Shown: positions 54,061 to 63,824, numbered from the stretch's first letter. The stretch: 64,000 bases of DNA from an uncultured Bacilli bacterium (GCA_934133195.1 CAKPAZ010000001.1:62001-126000); one strand, 5' to 3'. Notes: generated by a model not told the origin, from the letters alone. Translations and numbers: made by a program.

Positions 54061-56235
54061 TTACATGTTTGAAAATAAAAAATACATAATTAAGAAAAAG
54101 AATACTCCAATAATAAAAACAATAGCTCCAATTTTTGCATTATTATAGTTATTTTCTTCCTGTTTTCCCATACCATTATATGGTGGAAGGCTATCTCTTT
54201 GATCTGCACGTGTACGATTATATGCTGATCTCAAACTTTTTTCTAATACATTTTTGCCTTCTATACTAAGTTCATATCGTGTTAATAAATTATATATTGT
54301 TCGATATGGTGCAATCATCAAATCCAATTTTGTACCATTTAAAACTAGGATTGGGTCACAATTAATAACTATATAATTTGAGTTTACTATAAGTGTATCA
54401 ATTTTAGCTGAAGTCAACACGCCAAATGAATTAATAGTATTAGGGAGTGTAACTTTACTATAATGACAAGTTGAATTTGTTTTATCATCAGAAAACTCAG
54501 TAAAATTCGGTAAATATTCAACCTCTTTGATAAAACAACCTGGTGTACCTGCAGTGCGTATAATTTGCCAAGGAGCTTTTATGTATTGAATATTTTTTGA
54601 TTGAGTTATGTATACACCACTATCTGGAAAAATGATATCCATATTATTAACAATTAAGGTTTCAATATAGTCACCAAATACAAAAGCACCAATTTTTACT
54701 ATTTTATCCAATACAACTTTAGTAAGTTTTGTCCCTTTAAATGCAAAGGCACCTATTACTCTTACATTTTCTAAATTAATTTCTGCAAGGTTGGAACAAT
54801 TTTCAAATGCTCCATTTTCAATAGTTGTAACACTTGATGGTAAGGTTACTTTTTCTAATGAACTAAGGTTTTCTGCTGCCCTTCCTCCTATTGTTGTTAC
54901 ACCATCAGGAACTATCAATTCTTTGTCAGTTGAGTAATAATTAATTAACACATTATTTTTAATTTCTATTGTTGGTTCAGTTAGTTTTTCTAGTTTTTCT
55001 TTTAATTCACCCTCAGCATTAGCTAAAGCTTGAATAAAATATTTATTTGTATTAAAAGATGGAATAGATCTTAAGATTTTTAAATCTTTAAAATTAATAA
55101 AATCTTCAAATTCTTCTGAATATTCACCATCAATATCATCATCATTTCCATCTACCATGAAATATAGATTATATATTAAAATATATGGATTAGTTGGATG
55201 TTCAATTAAAAGATCTTCTGACTTCTTCGCAGCTAGTTGTATCTTACCTATTTTAATTAATTGTTTAACATCATTTAAAATACTTTCACCTTTAACATCT
55301 CTAGGTTGTTCTTCATATCTTTGATGTGTTGGTTCATTTTTTTGAAGATTTAGAATTTTTCTAACACCTACTAGTAAATCTTGGATGAAACCTAGTTTAC
55401 CCATATCAAGTCCTTGGATATTTCTTAGTTCTTTTGGTAAGTCATAAGCATCCATATCTTTATAACATGGTATTAACTTTTTAGATGTATCATTTTTCAT
55501 CATAGCAAGGAATCTTGACCATTCATTTTTTACCCAAACTGCATTTACATAATCTTCACTTGTGGTAACTAATATCATAAGTTTGGAAGTATAAAGGGCT
55601 GAATAAATGTATGGTTCGTATTCACTTCCTGCAACACTTGATAAGGTAATTCTAGATAGAAATACTTTTAATCCTTCTTTGGTTAGAGTTTCATATATTT
55701 CTTGAGCAAGGATAGAGTCTTTTGTACGATCTCCAAATTCATCAGTTTCTTTATATGAGATAAAAACATCAAACGGTTCAATGTTCTTCATTATATCATT
55801 GATTCTTTTTTGGATTTCCGCAATCTTCGTTGCTTCATCGATGTAGGTACTTCTGGTAACTACATCAGCTAACTCTTTAGTTTTCTTAAAGTCATCATCA
55901 TCTAGGATTGACACAGGTGACATTCTGTTGATGGTTGGTATTTTCTTACCATCATAATCATCAACGTATGTAATACCATATTTACATAGTAATAAGTTCC
56001 AATAGTTTTCAGCGTTTTTACCATCTTCTAGGATTAATTGTTCAAAGATATTGTATGCTTTATCAAATTCTTTGTTTATGCGTAGGTTGTTACCTCTCGC
56101 AATAAGTTTTAGAATTCTTTCATCATTTACCACAGGGATGGTTTGGGTAGAACCACAGTAATCACATGTTACTAGTTGTTCATTTTCTTTGACGTTTAGT
56201 TCTCCTCCACACATTTTACATTTAATTAAACTCAT
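54061..56235 (-). CDS. Zinc ribbon-TIR-leucine-rich repeat membrane fusion protein
   Basis: 724 residues in clear blocks: zinc ribbon (Cys6, Cys9, Cys24, Cys27); a helical TPR-like stretch to about 150; a TIR domain at about 155-300 (FDVFISYKETDEFGDRT; LSSVAGSEYEPYIYSAL; AVWVKNEWSRFLA), with Glu207 at the place of the NADase catalytic Glu; a second helical part; BspA-type LRRs at about 440-640 (VTLPSSVTTIENGAFENC); and a C-terminal membrane helix (KIGAIVFIIGVFFFLIMYFL). The TIR family with zinc ribbon is common in gut Bacillota. As a tail-anchored protein all domains would face the cytosol. NAD cleavage or scaffold function are both possible. Confidence 0.87.
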   Translation of the reverse strand: MSLIKCKMCGGELNVKENEQLVTCDYCGSTQTIPVVNDERILKLIARGNNLRINKEFDKAYNIFEQLILEDGKNAENYWNLLLCKYGITYVDDYDGKKIPTINRMSPVSILDDDDFKKTKELADVVTRSTYIDEATKIAEIQKRINDIMKNIEPFDVFISYKETDEFGDRTKDSILAQEIYETLTKEGLKVFLSRITLSSVAGSEYEPYIYSALYTSKLMILVTTSEDYVNAVWVKNEWSRFLAMMKNDTSKKLIPCYKDMDAYDLPKELRNIQGLDMGKLGFIQDLLVGVRKILNLQKNEPTHQRYEEQPRDVKGESILNDVKQLIKIGKIQLAAKKSEDLLIEHPTNPYILIYNLYFMVDGNDDDIDGEYSEEFEDFINFKDLKILRSIPSFNTNKYFIQALANAEGELKEKLEKLTEPTIEIKNNVLINYYSTDKELIVPDGVTTIGGRAAENLSSLEKVTLPSSVTTIENGAFENCSNLAEINLENVRVIGAFAFKGTKLTKVVLDKIVKIGAFVFGDYIETLIVNNMDIIFPDSGVYITQSKNIQYIKAPWQIIRTAGTPGCFIKEVEYLPNFTEFSDDKTNSTCHYSKVTLPNTINSFGVLTSAKIDTLIVNSNYIVINCDPILVLNGTKLDLMIAPYRTIYNLLTRYELSIEGKNVLEKSLRSAYNRTRADQRDSLPPYNGMGKQEENNYNNAKIGAIVFIIGVFFFLIMYFLFSNM

Positions 56236-56307
56236 AATTAGTCTCCTTTTTCATTATTCAATAGATAAGACACAAAAAATGTCCAAAAGAGTCAAAAAAT
56301 TATGAAA

Positions 56308-56340
56308 AATAAAAAAGAATAGCTAGTAAACTAACTATTC
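56308..56340 (-). terminator. Terminator after trkH
   Basis: Stem GAATAGTTAGT / ACTAGCTATTC followed by TTTTTTATTTTT on the minus strand. Confidence 0.85.
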
Positions 56341-56341
56341 C

Positions 56342-57943
56342 TTATTTCCAGGTTCGTTTATTAAATAATATTAAGACAGGTAAAATCTCTAATCTTCCAA
56401 TTAGCATTGCAAAAGTGAGGGTTATCTTAGATACTGGATTATATTCAGCAAAACTTGAGTAAGGTCCTACCGCTTCAAATCCAGGTCCAATATTAGAAAG
56501 ACATGAAAGCATCGCTGAGAAATTAGTAAAGAAACCATGAGTGACTATTTCATCATTATTACTCATGTCACTATTTAAATCATAGTTATTAGCAATCTCA
56601 TTTTCTCTAATTTCTACAATATTGTCTTGACTAATATTTCCTATGGCATAGGTTTTACCATTGGCTTGGTCAAACGATAAAATAAAGATTCCTGCTAAAA
56701 GAATAACCATATACATTGCGAGGAAACCAAAGACATCTTGGATAGTTTTATTATCTAAAGTTTTACCTTCAAATTTTGTTTTAGCAACATAATTAGGGTT
56801 GATTAACTTTCTAATGTTTAGGCCAATACCTTTTATCGCAATGACAATTCTTGATACTTTGATACCTCCGCCAGTTGAACCAGCCATGGCTCCACTAAAC
56901 ATTAAGAGAACGATTACTACTTTAGCGACTTCACTCCACTTATCAAAGTTAGTGGTCGAGTATCCGGTGGTGGTAATGATTGAAGCAACTTGGAAGTAAG
57001 CATGTCTAAAGCATTCTTCTACTGATTGGTATTTATCAACCATGCTTATTACAATGATTCCAACCGCAACAATAATAAACGCTAGATAAGCCTTTAATTC
57101 TTCACTCTTTAGGACTTCTTTGGTTTTACCAATTAGTAATAAATAATATAAAGTAAAGTTAATACCAAAAATAATCAAAAATGTCGCAACAACATATTGA
57201 GCATATGGTGAAAAGTATTCAAAACTATTAGGTAAGAAACCAAATCCCCCAGTACCAGCACTACCAAAAGCTGTTAGTAAACAATAAAAGAAATGATCAC
57301 TTTCACTAGCTACCCCTGGGATAACGACTGGTTTAGAGAAAAGTAGTAACACCACTTCAATAATGGTAAGTCCAAGATAAATAAGATAAAGAATTCTAGT
57401 TGTAACTTTCATTTTTGATACAAGTTTACCTACTTGGGGACCAGGGCTTTCTGCTCTTAATAAGTGGAATGAGGAACCATCACCACTTTCAGGAATGAAA
57501 ATCAAGATAAATACTAGGATACCCATACCACCAATCCAGTGGGTGAAACTACGCCAGAACAATGTACTATGTTTAAGGGCCGTAATATCTTTTACGATGG
57601 ATGCTCCAGTTGTGGTAAATCCTGACATAATCTCAAAGCAAGCATCAATATAGTTAGGGATGTCTTTGTTGATGACAAAAGGAATGGCACCAAATAAAGT
57701 CATTAAGATCCATACAAGAGCAACTAAAGCAAAGCCTTCTTTTTGATATAAGCTATTGCGTTCAGGTTTTAAGTGTTGAAAAATTGTTCCAACAACAATT
57801 AAAACAACAATTGGTATAGCATAAGATAAAATGTATATAAATCCTTCTTGGTAAATAATCGAAACAATTAAAGGGAAAATCATTAAGATTCCTTCAAGTA
57901 TCATTATCTTACCAAGTAATTTTCCCATTACTTTAAAATTCAT
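56342..57943 (-). CDS. trkH: Potassium uptake protein TrkH
   Basis: Ion-conducting subunit with about ten to twelve helices and four pore loops. Filter motifs seen: TTGASIVKDI, GSAGTGGFGF, ITTTGYSTTNFD and LSNIGPGFEAVGP. 533 residues, longer than KtrB and with the Trk-type N-terminal helices. Starts seven bases after trkA with GTAGGTGAATT as ribosome site. Confidence 0.93.
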   Translation of the reverse strand: MNFKVMGKLLGKIMILEGILMIFPLIVSIIYQEGFIYILSYAIPIVVLIVVGTIFQHLKPERNSLYQKEGFALVALVWILMTLFGAIPFVINKDIPNYIDACFEIMSGFTTTGASIVKDITALKHSTLFWRSFTHWIGGMGILVFILIFIPESGDGSSFHLLRAESPGPQVGKLVSKMKVTTRILYLIYLGLTIIEVVLLLFSKPVVIPGVASESDHFFYCLLTAFGSAGTGGFGFLPNSFEYFSPYAQYVVATFLIIFGINFTLYYLLLIGKTKEVLKSEELKAYLAFIIVAVGIIVISMVDKYQSVEECFRHAYFQVASIITTTGYSTTNFDKWSEVAKVVIVLLMFSGAMAGSTGGGIKVSRIVIAIKGIGLNIRKLINPNYVAKTKFEGKTLDNKTIQDVFGFLAMYMVILLAGIFILSFDQANGKTYAIGNISQDNIVEIRENEIANNYDLNSDMSNNDEIVTHGFFTNFSAMLSCLSNIGPGFEAVGPYSSFAEYNPVSKITLTFAMLIGRLEILPVLILFNKRTWK

Positions 57944-57950
57944 AATTCAC

Positions 57951-59306
57951 CTACTCAAATGCATCTCTTAAATCATCAAAGTTCTTATGAGTAGTAACCA
58001 CTAAGACACTATCATTAAGTTTAATACAGTCATTACCATTAGGGATGATAACTTGATTTTCACGAATGATACAAGCGATTAAGCAATTTTCTTTTATCTT
58101 TAGATCTTTAAGTGGGCGATCATAGAATTTTTCTTTCTTTTTAGCAACAAACTCAAGAGCTTCAACACGATTATTGATTAGTTTATAAAGGGTAATGACA
58201 TTACTACCTCTTTTGTTAGATACGGCTCTAATGTAACTGATAATTTTACTAGCAACAATCTCTTTAGGAGTAATGACATTAGCGATACCTAAGTCATCAA
58301 TCATATTGATAAAGCTATCACGTTTAATTTTGGAGATTACCTTAGTTACATGAAGTTTTTGAGCATAAAGGGAAACAATGATGTTTTCTTCATCGACATT
58401 GGTTAAAGCCACACAAGCATCGGCTTGTTGAATACCTTCTTCAATAAGTAAATCATGGCTTGTTCCATCTGCATTAATAACCGTAACATGAGATAATTGT
58501 TCAGCAAGTTCATTTGCTCTCTTTTCATTACTTTCGATAATCTTTAAGTTATATTTACGACTATTTAATAGTTGAGCAAGGTAGTAACTTATCTTACCTC
58601 CACCAATAATTAAGATATTCTTAAGTGGTGATTTAATTAAATTAAGTTCTTTTAGGAACAAACTTAATGAGTTAGCATCAGCAGTTACATGGATTTTATC
58701 TCCACATTCAATCTTAAAGTTACCACTTGGAATAATAACTTCATCACCACGAACAACTGCACAGATTAAGACTTTAGTTTTTATCTTTTTACTCATCGTA
58801 ATAAGTGTTTCACCAACTAAAGGATTATCATCTTCAATTAAAAGTTCAATTAGGTTAACTCTACCTTTTGCGAATTGTTCCATCTTTGATATTGATGGAA
58901 GTTCAATGATTTTAGCAATTTCATTGGCAGTCTCTTGTTCAGGGTTTATAACCATCGAAAGACCTAGTTCTTCTTTCATTATAATACTTTGACGACGATA
59001 CTCAGGATTTCTAACACGAGCAATGGTTGAAGTAGCTCCAATTTTTTTAGCAACCATACAAGCAAGAATATTTAGTTCATCACTTGAGGTAACCGCGATT
59101 ACCATATCAGCGTTTTTAACTTTAGCTTCTTCTTGAATCTCAAGACTTGCGCCGTTTCCCACAACACCAAGACAGTCAAACTTTTCAATTAGTGATTCAA
59201 CACGATTTTTATCATTATCAATAATTGTAATATTATGTCCCTCTTGAGAGGCATGGGTTAAAATCGAACGTCCAATAGTACCACATCCGATAATAATTAT
59301 TTTCAT
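57951..59306 (-). CDS. trkA: Potassium uptake regulator TrkA
   Basis: 451 residues with two tandem RCK units, each with an NAD-binding Rossmann fold (IIIGCGTIGRSIL at the start; ILIIGGGKISYYLAQLL near residue 225) and RCK_C parts. Gates TrkH in response to nucleotides. A TATAAT (about 59348-59353) lies upstream; the -35 is unclear. Confidence 0.93.
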   Translation of the reverse strand: MKIIIIGCGTIGRSILTHASQEGHNITIIDNDKNRVESLIEKFDCLGVVGNGASLEIQEEAKVKNADMVIAVTSSDELNILACMVAKKIGATSTIARVRNPEYRRQSIIMKEELGLSMVINPEQETANEIAKIIELPSISKMEQFAKGRVNLIELLIEDDNPLVGETLITMSKKIKTKVLICAVVRGDEVIIPSGNFKIECGDKIHVTADANSLSLFLKELNLIKSPLKNILIIGGGKISYYLAQLLNSRKYNLKIIESNEKRANELAEQLSHVTVINADGTSHDLLIEEGIQQADACVALTNVDEENIIVSLYAQKLHVTKVISKIKRDSFINMIDDLGIANVITPKEIVASKIISYIRAVSNKRGSNVITLYKLINNRVEALEFVAKKKEKFYDRPLKDLKIKENCLIACIIRENQVIIPNGNDCIKLNDSVLVVTTHKNFDDLRDAFE

Positions 59307-59455
59307 AAGTACTTCTCCTTAAAAATGTCATAAAAAATCTATAATATTATAACATATTTGTAAAAATAATTCTATTCATTTAGATAGCAATTTTTTTTGA
59401 TGGACAATAATTGTATTAGTCATTAAAAAGGATTTTTAAAATTAAATAAATAATG

Positions 59456-59484
59456 TAAAAACTGATGATTTTAAACCATCAGTT
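59456..59484 (-). terminator. Terminator after the 59489 gene
   Basis: Stem AACTGATG / CATCAGTT and a T-rich tail on the minus strand. Confidence 0.8.
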
Positions 59485-59488
59485 ATTT

Positions 59489-60049
59489 TTACTTTTTCAT
59501 CTCTTCTGTTAATTTTTTAATTTTATTTTTGTTATTTATAACTGGTAACACAAATACTAGAACTATAAGTGGAATCGCAAAAAGTATCTCTAGTCCTATT
59601 TCTTTTTGTTTCCTTATAGTTAATGCGAAAACACTAATTCCCATAACAATGACTAAACTAATACACAATAATATTAACAAAATTTTATTACTCAATTTTA
59701 AATTTCTTAATTTCTCTTCATTTGATAAAACAGTTTCTTTTACAAACTTGATTTCACTTTCATTAATTATTTTACTTTTTAATTTTTTTTGCTTTTTGGC
59801 GACTAAATATTGATTTTCATAAGTAATTTCGGAACCACAGTTAGGACACACGTAAATAAAGTGGGCTATAGATAGTTCATTCATTCCAATTGCAGTACTA
59901 TGTTTAAAGTTATCTGTAAATTCATAATCATCTCTTTTACATATTTTAGTAATCTTCTTTTTATTTAGCTTAGTACCACACCTATGACAATACATTTTTT
60001 TAAAAAGCATACCTGGATCTATACTAGTTTGATAACCACGCCATCCCAT
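59489..60049 (-). CDS. Zinc-ribbon protein with two membrane helices, unknown function
   Basis: 186 residues. Two CxxC pairs (YCHRCGTKL; YVCPNCGSEI) form a zinc ribbon; residues about 110-170 have two hydrophobic helices (ILLILLCISLVIVMGISVFAL; EILFAIPLIVLVFVLPV). No family name recognised. ATG 60049 follows TTTTGGAGGT; ten upstream codons are excluded. Part of a run of small genes of unclear role. Confidence 0.65.
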   Translation of the reverse strand: MGWRGYQTSIDPGMLFKKMYCHRCGTKLNKKKITKICKRDDYEFTDNFKHSTAIGMNELSIAHFIYVCPNCGSEITYENQYLVAKKQKKLKSKIINESEIKFVKETVLSNEEKLRNLKLSNKILLILLCISLVIVMGISVFALTIRKQKEIGLEILFAIPLIVLVFVLPVINNKNKIKKLTEEMKK

Positions 60050-60087
60050 TTTATTTACCTCCAAAAGAAATTTAAACAATCGATAAA

Positions 60088-60579
60088 TTAATTAAAATTA
60101 ATAATTACATTAGGAAAATCATAACCATATTTTTCTGGATTGTCTATGATTAAGTTATAAGTTATTTCAGTAATTGTTTTTTTATCGCTATTAACAACTT
60201 CTAATTCACTTATTGTATTGATGCTTCCATCGGTTAAAATTATTAAACTTATATTTTTAAGTTTAAACTTAATTAAAATTTCATAAATTTCATCTAAAAA
60301 TGAAAACTTCTTATAAAATTCTTTTTTACCTTTCTCGGTTTCAATTTGTTCAATCTCTGATGTTGATAAATACTCACTATTTAATTGTAGAAAATCATCA
60401 GAAATAGAGAAATATAAATTTGGTTTTGTCTCATGAATTAAGTTTTCATAATAGCCAAGGAAATTAAAAATTGCACCTAGGTTTTTTCTTAAACAAAATG
60501 AAACAATTTCATTTGATATTAAGGTTGATTTTTCATAATTAATTTCATCTTTTATTAAAAAAGCAACTAAATTACTCAT
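60088..60579 (-). CDS. Hypothetical cytosolic protein
   Basis: 163 residues, acidic, no signal peptide, no membrane helix, no motif I recognise. It begins MSNLVAFLIKDEINYEK. ATG 60579 lies after AAAGGATTTAAT, itself preceded by AAAGGAGG; twenty upstream in-frame codons are probably untranslated. Size and company suggest an immunity-type or accessory gene, without firm support. Confidence 0.55.
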   Translation of the reverse strand: MSNLVAFLIKDEINYEKSTLISNEIVSFCLRKNLGAIFNFLGYYENLIHETKPNLYFSISDDFLQLNSEYLSTSEIEQIETEKGKKEFYKKFSFLDEIYEILIKFKLKNISLIILTDGSINTISELEVVNSDKKTITEITYNLIIDNPEKYGYDFPNVIINFN

Positions 60580-60629
60580 ATTAAATCCTTTAATACCTCC
60601 TTTATCAATTAATTCATATTTAAATAAAA

Positions 60630-61369
60630 CTAGTACCAATTATTCATTTGTTTAAATTCAACCAATTCTTTTTTGTATTCATAAACATTGGAAAGAATAA
60701 TCGTATTTAACTTAATGGAATCATCTAATTCAACCATTCCAACAAAATAAATTCCATCTTTATCAGTTTGACTAATATATCCGTATATAATATATTTTGA
60801 ACCATCTACATTGGAAGTTAAATAATTCATAAATAATGAATATTTTTCATTATTTAAGTCAAACTTATCAATTAGTTGTTTTTTAATTTCTTTTTCATGT
60901 GGTATTTTTTCTTTTATCTTTGTTATTTCTTTTCTTACACACTTATCGTAATTAATTTCTTTATTCCAGTCATTAATTGACTTTAAATTTTCAATTTCAT
61001 CATCAGTGAAAGTTTCAATATTTTGGGAATATAACGTTTGTTCTTTTATAAAATAATTAACATCCTCATAAAAAAGACTTCTTCTGCATTTGAACCTTGA
61101 CATATAATTAAAGAAGAAAACGATATGTTAGCTCCTTTGTAGTATTTTTCATAATATGAAAATAAAATTCTTCCATAATTGTCTTCTTCTATTATCTCAA
61201 TGCGAGGATCACATTTATAATCAGCCTTCCAGGAATAACCATTAAGATATAACACACTATTTGTTGCGGCTGAAAATAAATCTGAATGATTACCTGAATA
61301 TCCCTTATAATTACAAGAAGTTAAGCATATTGTAAATATTAACATGACCATTAATAATAATTTTTTCAT
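60630..61369 (-). pseudogene. Small lipoprotein split by a frameshift
   Basis: The first frame (61046-61369) has a signal peptide and lipobox Cys (MLIFTICLTSC), then 80 residues ending in AEEVFF. The second frame (60630-61103) continues naturally with YEDVNYFIKEQTLYSQNI. The break lies in a run of six T on the coding strand (61070-61075); seven T would give AEEVFFYEDVNY and a protein of about 246 residues. Cause: mutation, slippage or assembly error. Function of the family unknown; the Lys/Glu-rich second half has no recognised motif. Confidence 0.7.
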
Positions 61370-61417
61370 TTTATCTTATAACTCCTTTTTATTATTAATA
61401 GTTTAGTAAAACAATTG

Positions 61418-61657
61418 TTATCTTTTATCTAATAATTTTTCACAATGTGGACATAAACCATCTTCATTTAATGGTAATGACTTAAAATATTTCTTTATAA
61501 AATATACTTCCAATGAGCAATCTACTGTTGTGATTTTATCTGGCATAGATGGTTTGTATCCTTTTTCATGACAGCACAAACATTCATTAATCCATTTTTT
61601 TAATTTAGGAAATGCTTTAATATATTCTTCGCCTTCATTACCTTTTTGTCTTTTCAT
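61418..61657 (-). CDS. Small Cys-rich hypothetical protein
   Basis: 79 residues with two Cys pairs (CLCCHEKGY; CPHCEKLLDKR) that could bind zinc. No family recognised. ATG follows AAAGGAACGGTG. The 139 bases upstream include a tiny 20-codon frame (61678-61740 region) with AAAGGA before it, of doubtful meaning. Confidence 0.55.
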   Translation of the reverse strand: MKRQKGNEGEEYIKAFPKLKKWINECLCCHEKGYKPSMPDKITTVDCSLEVYFIKKYFKSLPLNEDGLCPHCEKLLDKR

Positions 61658-61796
61658 TAAAATTTACACCGTTCCTTTAAGAATTATCATATAATTTTCT
61701 TATTTAACAAATAATTTAATTAATATACAGTTACAATAGAATAGTTGAGTTTCAATATTCATGTAGTATCCTTTATATCGTATGGATTGATTGTTA

Positions 61797-63116
61797 TTAT
61801 TTTTCTATCCATCCTCTTATTTCAACATCAATATCTTTTAATAAATCATTAATATTTTCATAGTAGGATACTCCAACACCATTAAATATAGGTTCCCAAA
61901 AAAAGGGTTTATTACTATAATATATTTCTTCACCTTCTAATATTACTAATTGTTCAATATGATACGAATAACTTCCTAAGCTATTTTTTGAAACAATTAA
62001 TCTTTTAAGTTTATCAGGGGAATAAAAAACTTTATCATATTCTTCTTTAATTTGTTCATTAAATTGTAGATCAATTATTTCTTGCTTAGATAACTTACAC
62101 ATTTTTCTAGAAAATATAACACCTTTATTATCAAATATTAATTCAATGTCTTTTTTGTGCTTTAATTTTCTATATGAATATTTAGATCTTTTTATTTTTT
62201 GGAAATAACGATAATGACCAAAATTAAATCCAAAATGATAATGCTTATATTGAACATAAATAGTATCATCATCTTCAACAAAAGCACATAAACTATCTAG
62301 TAAATCTTGTTCTTCAATATCATAATAAAATTTATCGTTTAAATATGCATTATAAACTCTGTTTTTAAATATTTTAAGTATAAAATCATCATGTATTTTT
62401 AAAGTGATTTCGGAATTAGTGGAAGTCACTAACCCCTTTAAAGTTTGAATTTCTTCAATATCTTTAAAATAATCTTTCCTATCAAGATAAATATTAATTA
62501 TTCTTGCAATATCATTACATTTTTTCATTGTTATTGTTTCATCAAATTGCTTTTTGAATACTTTTTGAATATATTTACCGTCAATAAAATTAGTTTTTTG
62601 AAATTTTGTATCTTCAGCGATTATTAGTGCTTCTCGCATATATTCATCTTTGGGACATTGCATAGCTAATAATCCCATAGGATCAACTTTATCTATAGCC
62701 TGCTTAATAATTTGAACTTTATCATTGAAAGTAAAATAGCGATTATATACATACGCACAATTCATATAAATTGGTCCAAACGAAATTAAGAAATAATCTT
62801 CTTGGGTATCTAATAATGGATATTTTTCTTTTGAACAAGCAGATCCCTTTATTCCACTAATTTCTATTTCAAAATTTTCATTTATTATTCCAAAAACAAC
62901 GTAAGCACAATCAAAGTATTCTATTCTTTTATCCTTTTCAAAATATAGAGAAACTAGTTTATATGGTTTTAATGGATTGATACTTAGTGACTTTAAATAT
63001 TCACAAAGTTTAGGCTGTTCATTTTCAATATGATTAATAAAATATCTATAATCACCACAATCACATGGAGAATAAACATTATAGTATTCATACGTTCTTA
63101 TACTATTTATTTTCAT
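61797..63116 (-). CDS. Hypothetical protein with DUF1871-like segment
   Basis: 439 residues, no signal or membrane segment. N-terminal part unknown (contains CDCGDYRYFINHIENEQPKL). Residues about 130-205 resemble the DUF1871/YugE fold: IIKQAIDKVDPMGLLAMQ, then PKDEYMREALIIAED, IQKVFKKQFDETI and a closing IARIINIYL. The C-terminal half is Tyr/Lys-rich. DUF1871 domains often occur among immunity or accessory genes of Bacillota. It starts three bases after the end of the upstream gene, so the two are co-translated. Confidence 0.65.
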   Translation of the reverse strand: MKINSIRTYEYYNVYSPCDCGDYRYFINHIENEQPKLCEYLKSLSINPLKPYKLVSLYFEKDKRIEYFDCAYVVFGIINENFEIEISGIKGSACSKEKYPLLDTQEDYFLISFGPIYMNCAYVYNRYFTFNDKVQIIKQAIDKVDPMGLLAMQCPKDEYMREALIIAEDTKFQKTNFIDGKYIQKVFKKQFDETITMKKCNDIARIINIYLDRKDYFKDIEEIQTLKGLVTSTNSEITLKIHDDFILKIFKNRVYNAYLNDKFYYDIEEQDLLDSLCAFVEDDDTIYVQYKHYHFGFNFGHYRYFQKIKRSKYSYRKLKHKKDIELIFDNKGVIFSRKMCKLSKQEIIDLQFNEQIKEEYDKVFYSPDKLKRLIVSKNSLGSYSYHIEQLVILEGEEIYYSNKPFFWEPIFNGVGVSYYENINDLLKDIDVEIRGWIEK

Positions 63117-63119
63117 ATG

Positions 63120-63824
63120 CTAATCCTCATCATCAAAGTTTTTGCACTTTGAGACAACGAACTTCCACCAAGCTTTTTTACAAACAATTTTATTAATTGC
63201 TAAATTACCTTGCTCATCTGAAAGCAGTGCTTCAAATTCAAATATTAAATTATCATTTATTATTTCTATAGTGGAATCGTCAAGTATATTTAAATCATTA
63301 GGTAGATTGTAATTCAACTCAATTTCTTGTATATCAGAAACTTTTAATAAAATATGACAACCCCATGTAGTATTAAAATCTATAACTTGATAATCTTCAA
63401 ACTTTTCAACTTTCGAAATATGTGCATCATGAAAATCAACTGCAAGATTTTTTAAATTTTCAATATCCTCTATTGACTTTATTTCATTCCATTCATTAAC
63501 AACAAGATTATTGTATTTTTCTTGTGCAATCTTAATACTTTGTAATGAAAATCTGTGCTTTTTAAAAATATTTCGTTTATTAAGCTCATTAATTGTCCAT
63601 TCAAAGCCAAGCCATTGGTTAGACTTAATCCATTCATTAGATTCTTTTAAGATGTAAAAGGCTCTATTTGAATAATTATTACTTGATTTCCACATCTTTT
63701 CTATTTTAATCAAGCCTTTAAATGGATCGTAAAAAACAACTTTTGTTCTCCAACCTGCATATTTTACAGCTAACAAAACTGTATAATATGGTTCAACATT
63801 CCTTTTATTTACAAACACAAGCAT
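63120..63824 (-). CDS. Hypothetical protein, accessory locus
   Basis: 234 residues, soluble, Trp-rich. It begins MLVFVNKRNVEPYYTVLLAV; a middle NLAVDFHDAHISKVEKFED and the following WGCHILLKVSDIQEIEL recall C-terminal modules of several small immunity-like families, but I cannot name one. ATG 63824 follows TTAGGAGGTG; six upstream codons are excluded. First gene of the pair with the DUF1871-like gene. Confidence 0.6.
   Translation of the reverse strand: MLVFVNKRNVEPYYTVLLAVKYAGWRTKVVFYDPFKGLIKIEKMWKSSNNYSNRAFYILKESNEWIKSNQWLGFEWTINELNKRNIFKKHRFSLQSIKIAQEKYNNLVVNEWNEIKSIEDIENLKNLAVDFHDAHISKVEKFEDYQVIDFNTTWGCHILLKVSDIQEIELNYNLPNDLNILDDSTIEIINDNLIFEFEALLSDEQGNLAINKIVCKKAWWKFVVSKCKNFDDED

Noticed and set aside
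54061..59306. A Thoeris-type defence locus
   Set aside because: The TIR protein has no ThsA-like SIR2/SLOG effector nearby; the neighbours are potassium transport and RNase HIII genes.
59307..59455. Potassium-sensing riboswitch (ydaO/kimA type) before trkA
   Set aside because: The region is short and AT-rich with only a -10 box visible; no conserved c-di-AMP riboswitch pieces were recognised.
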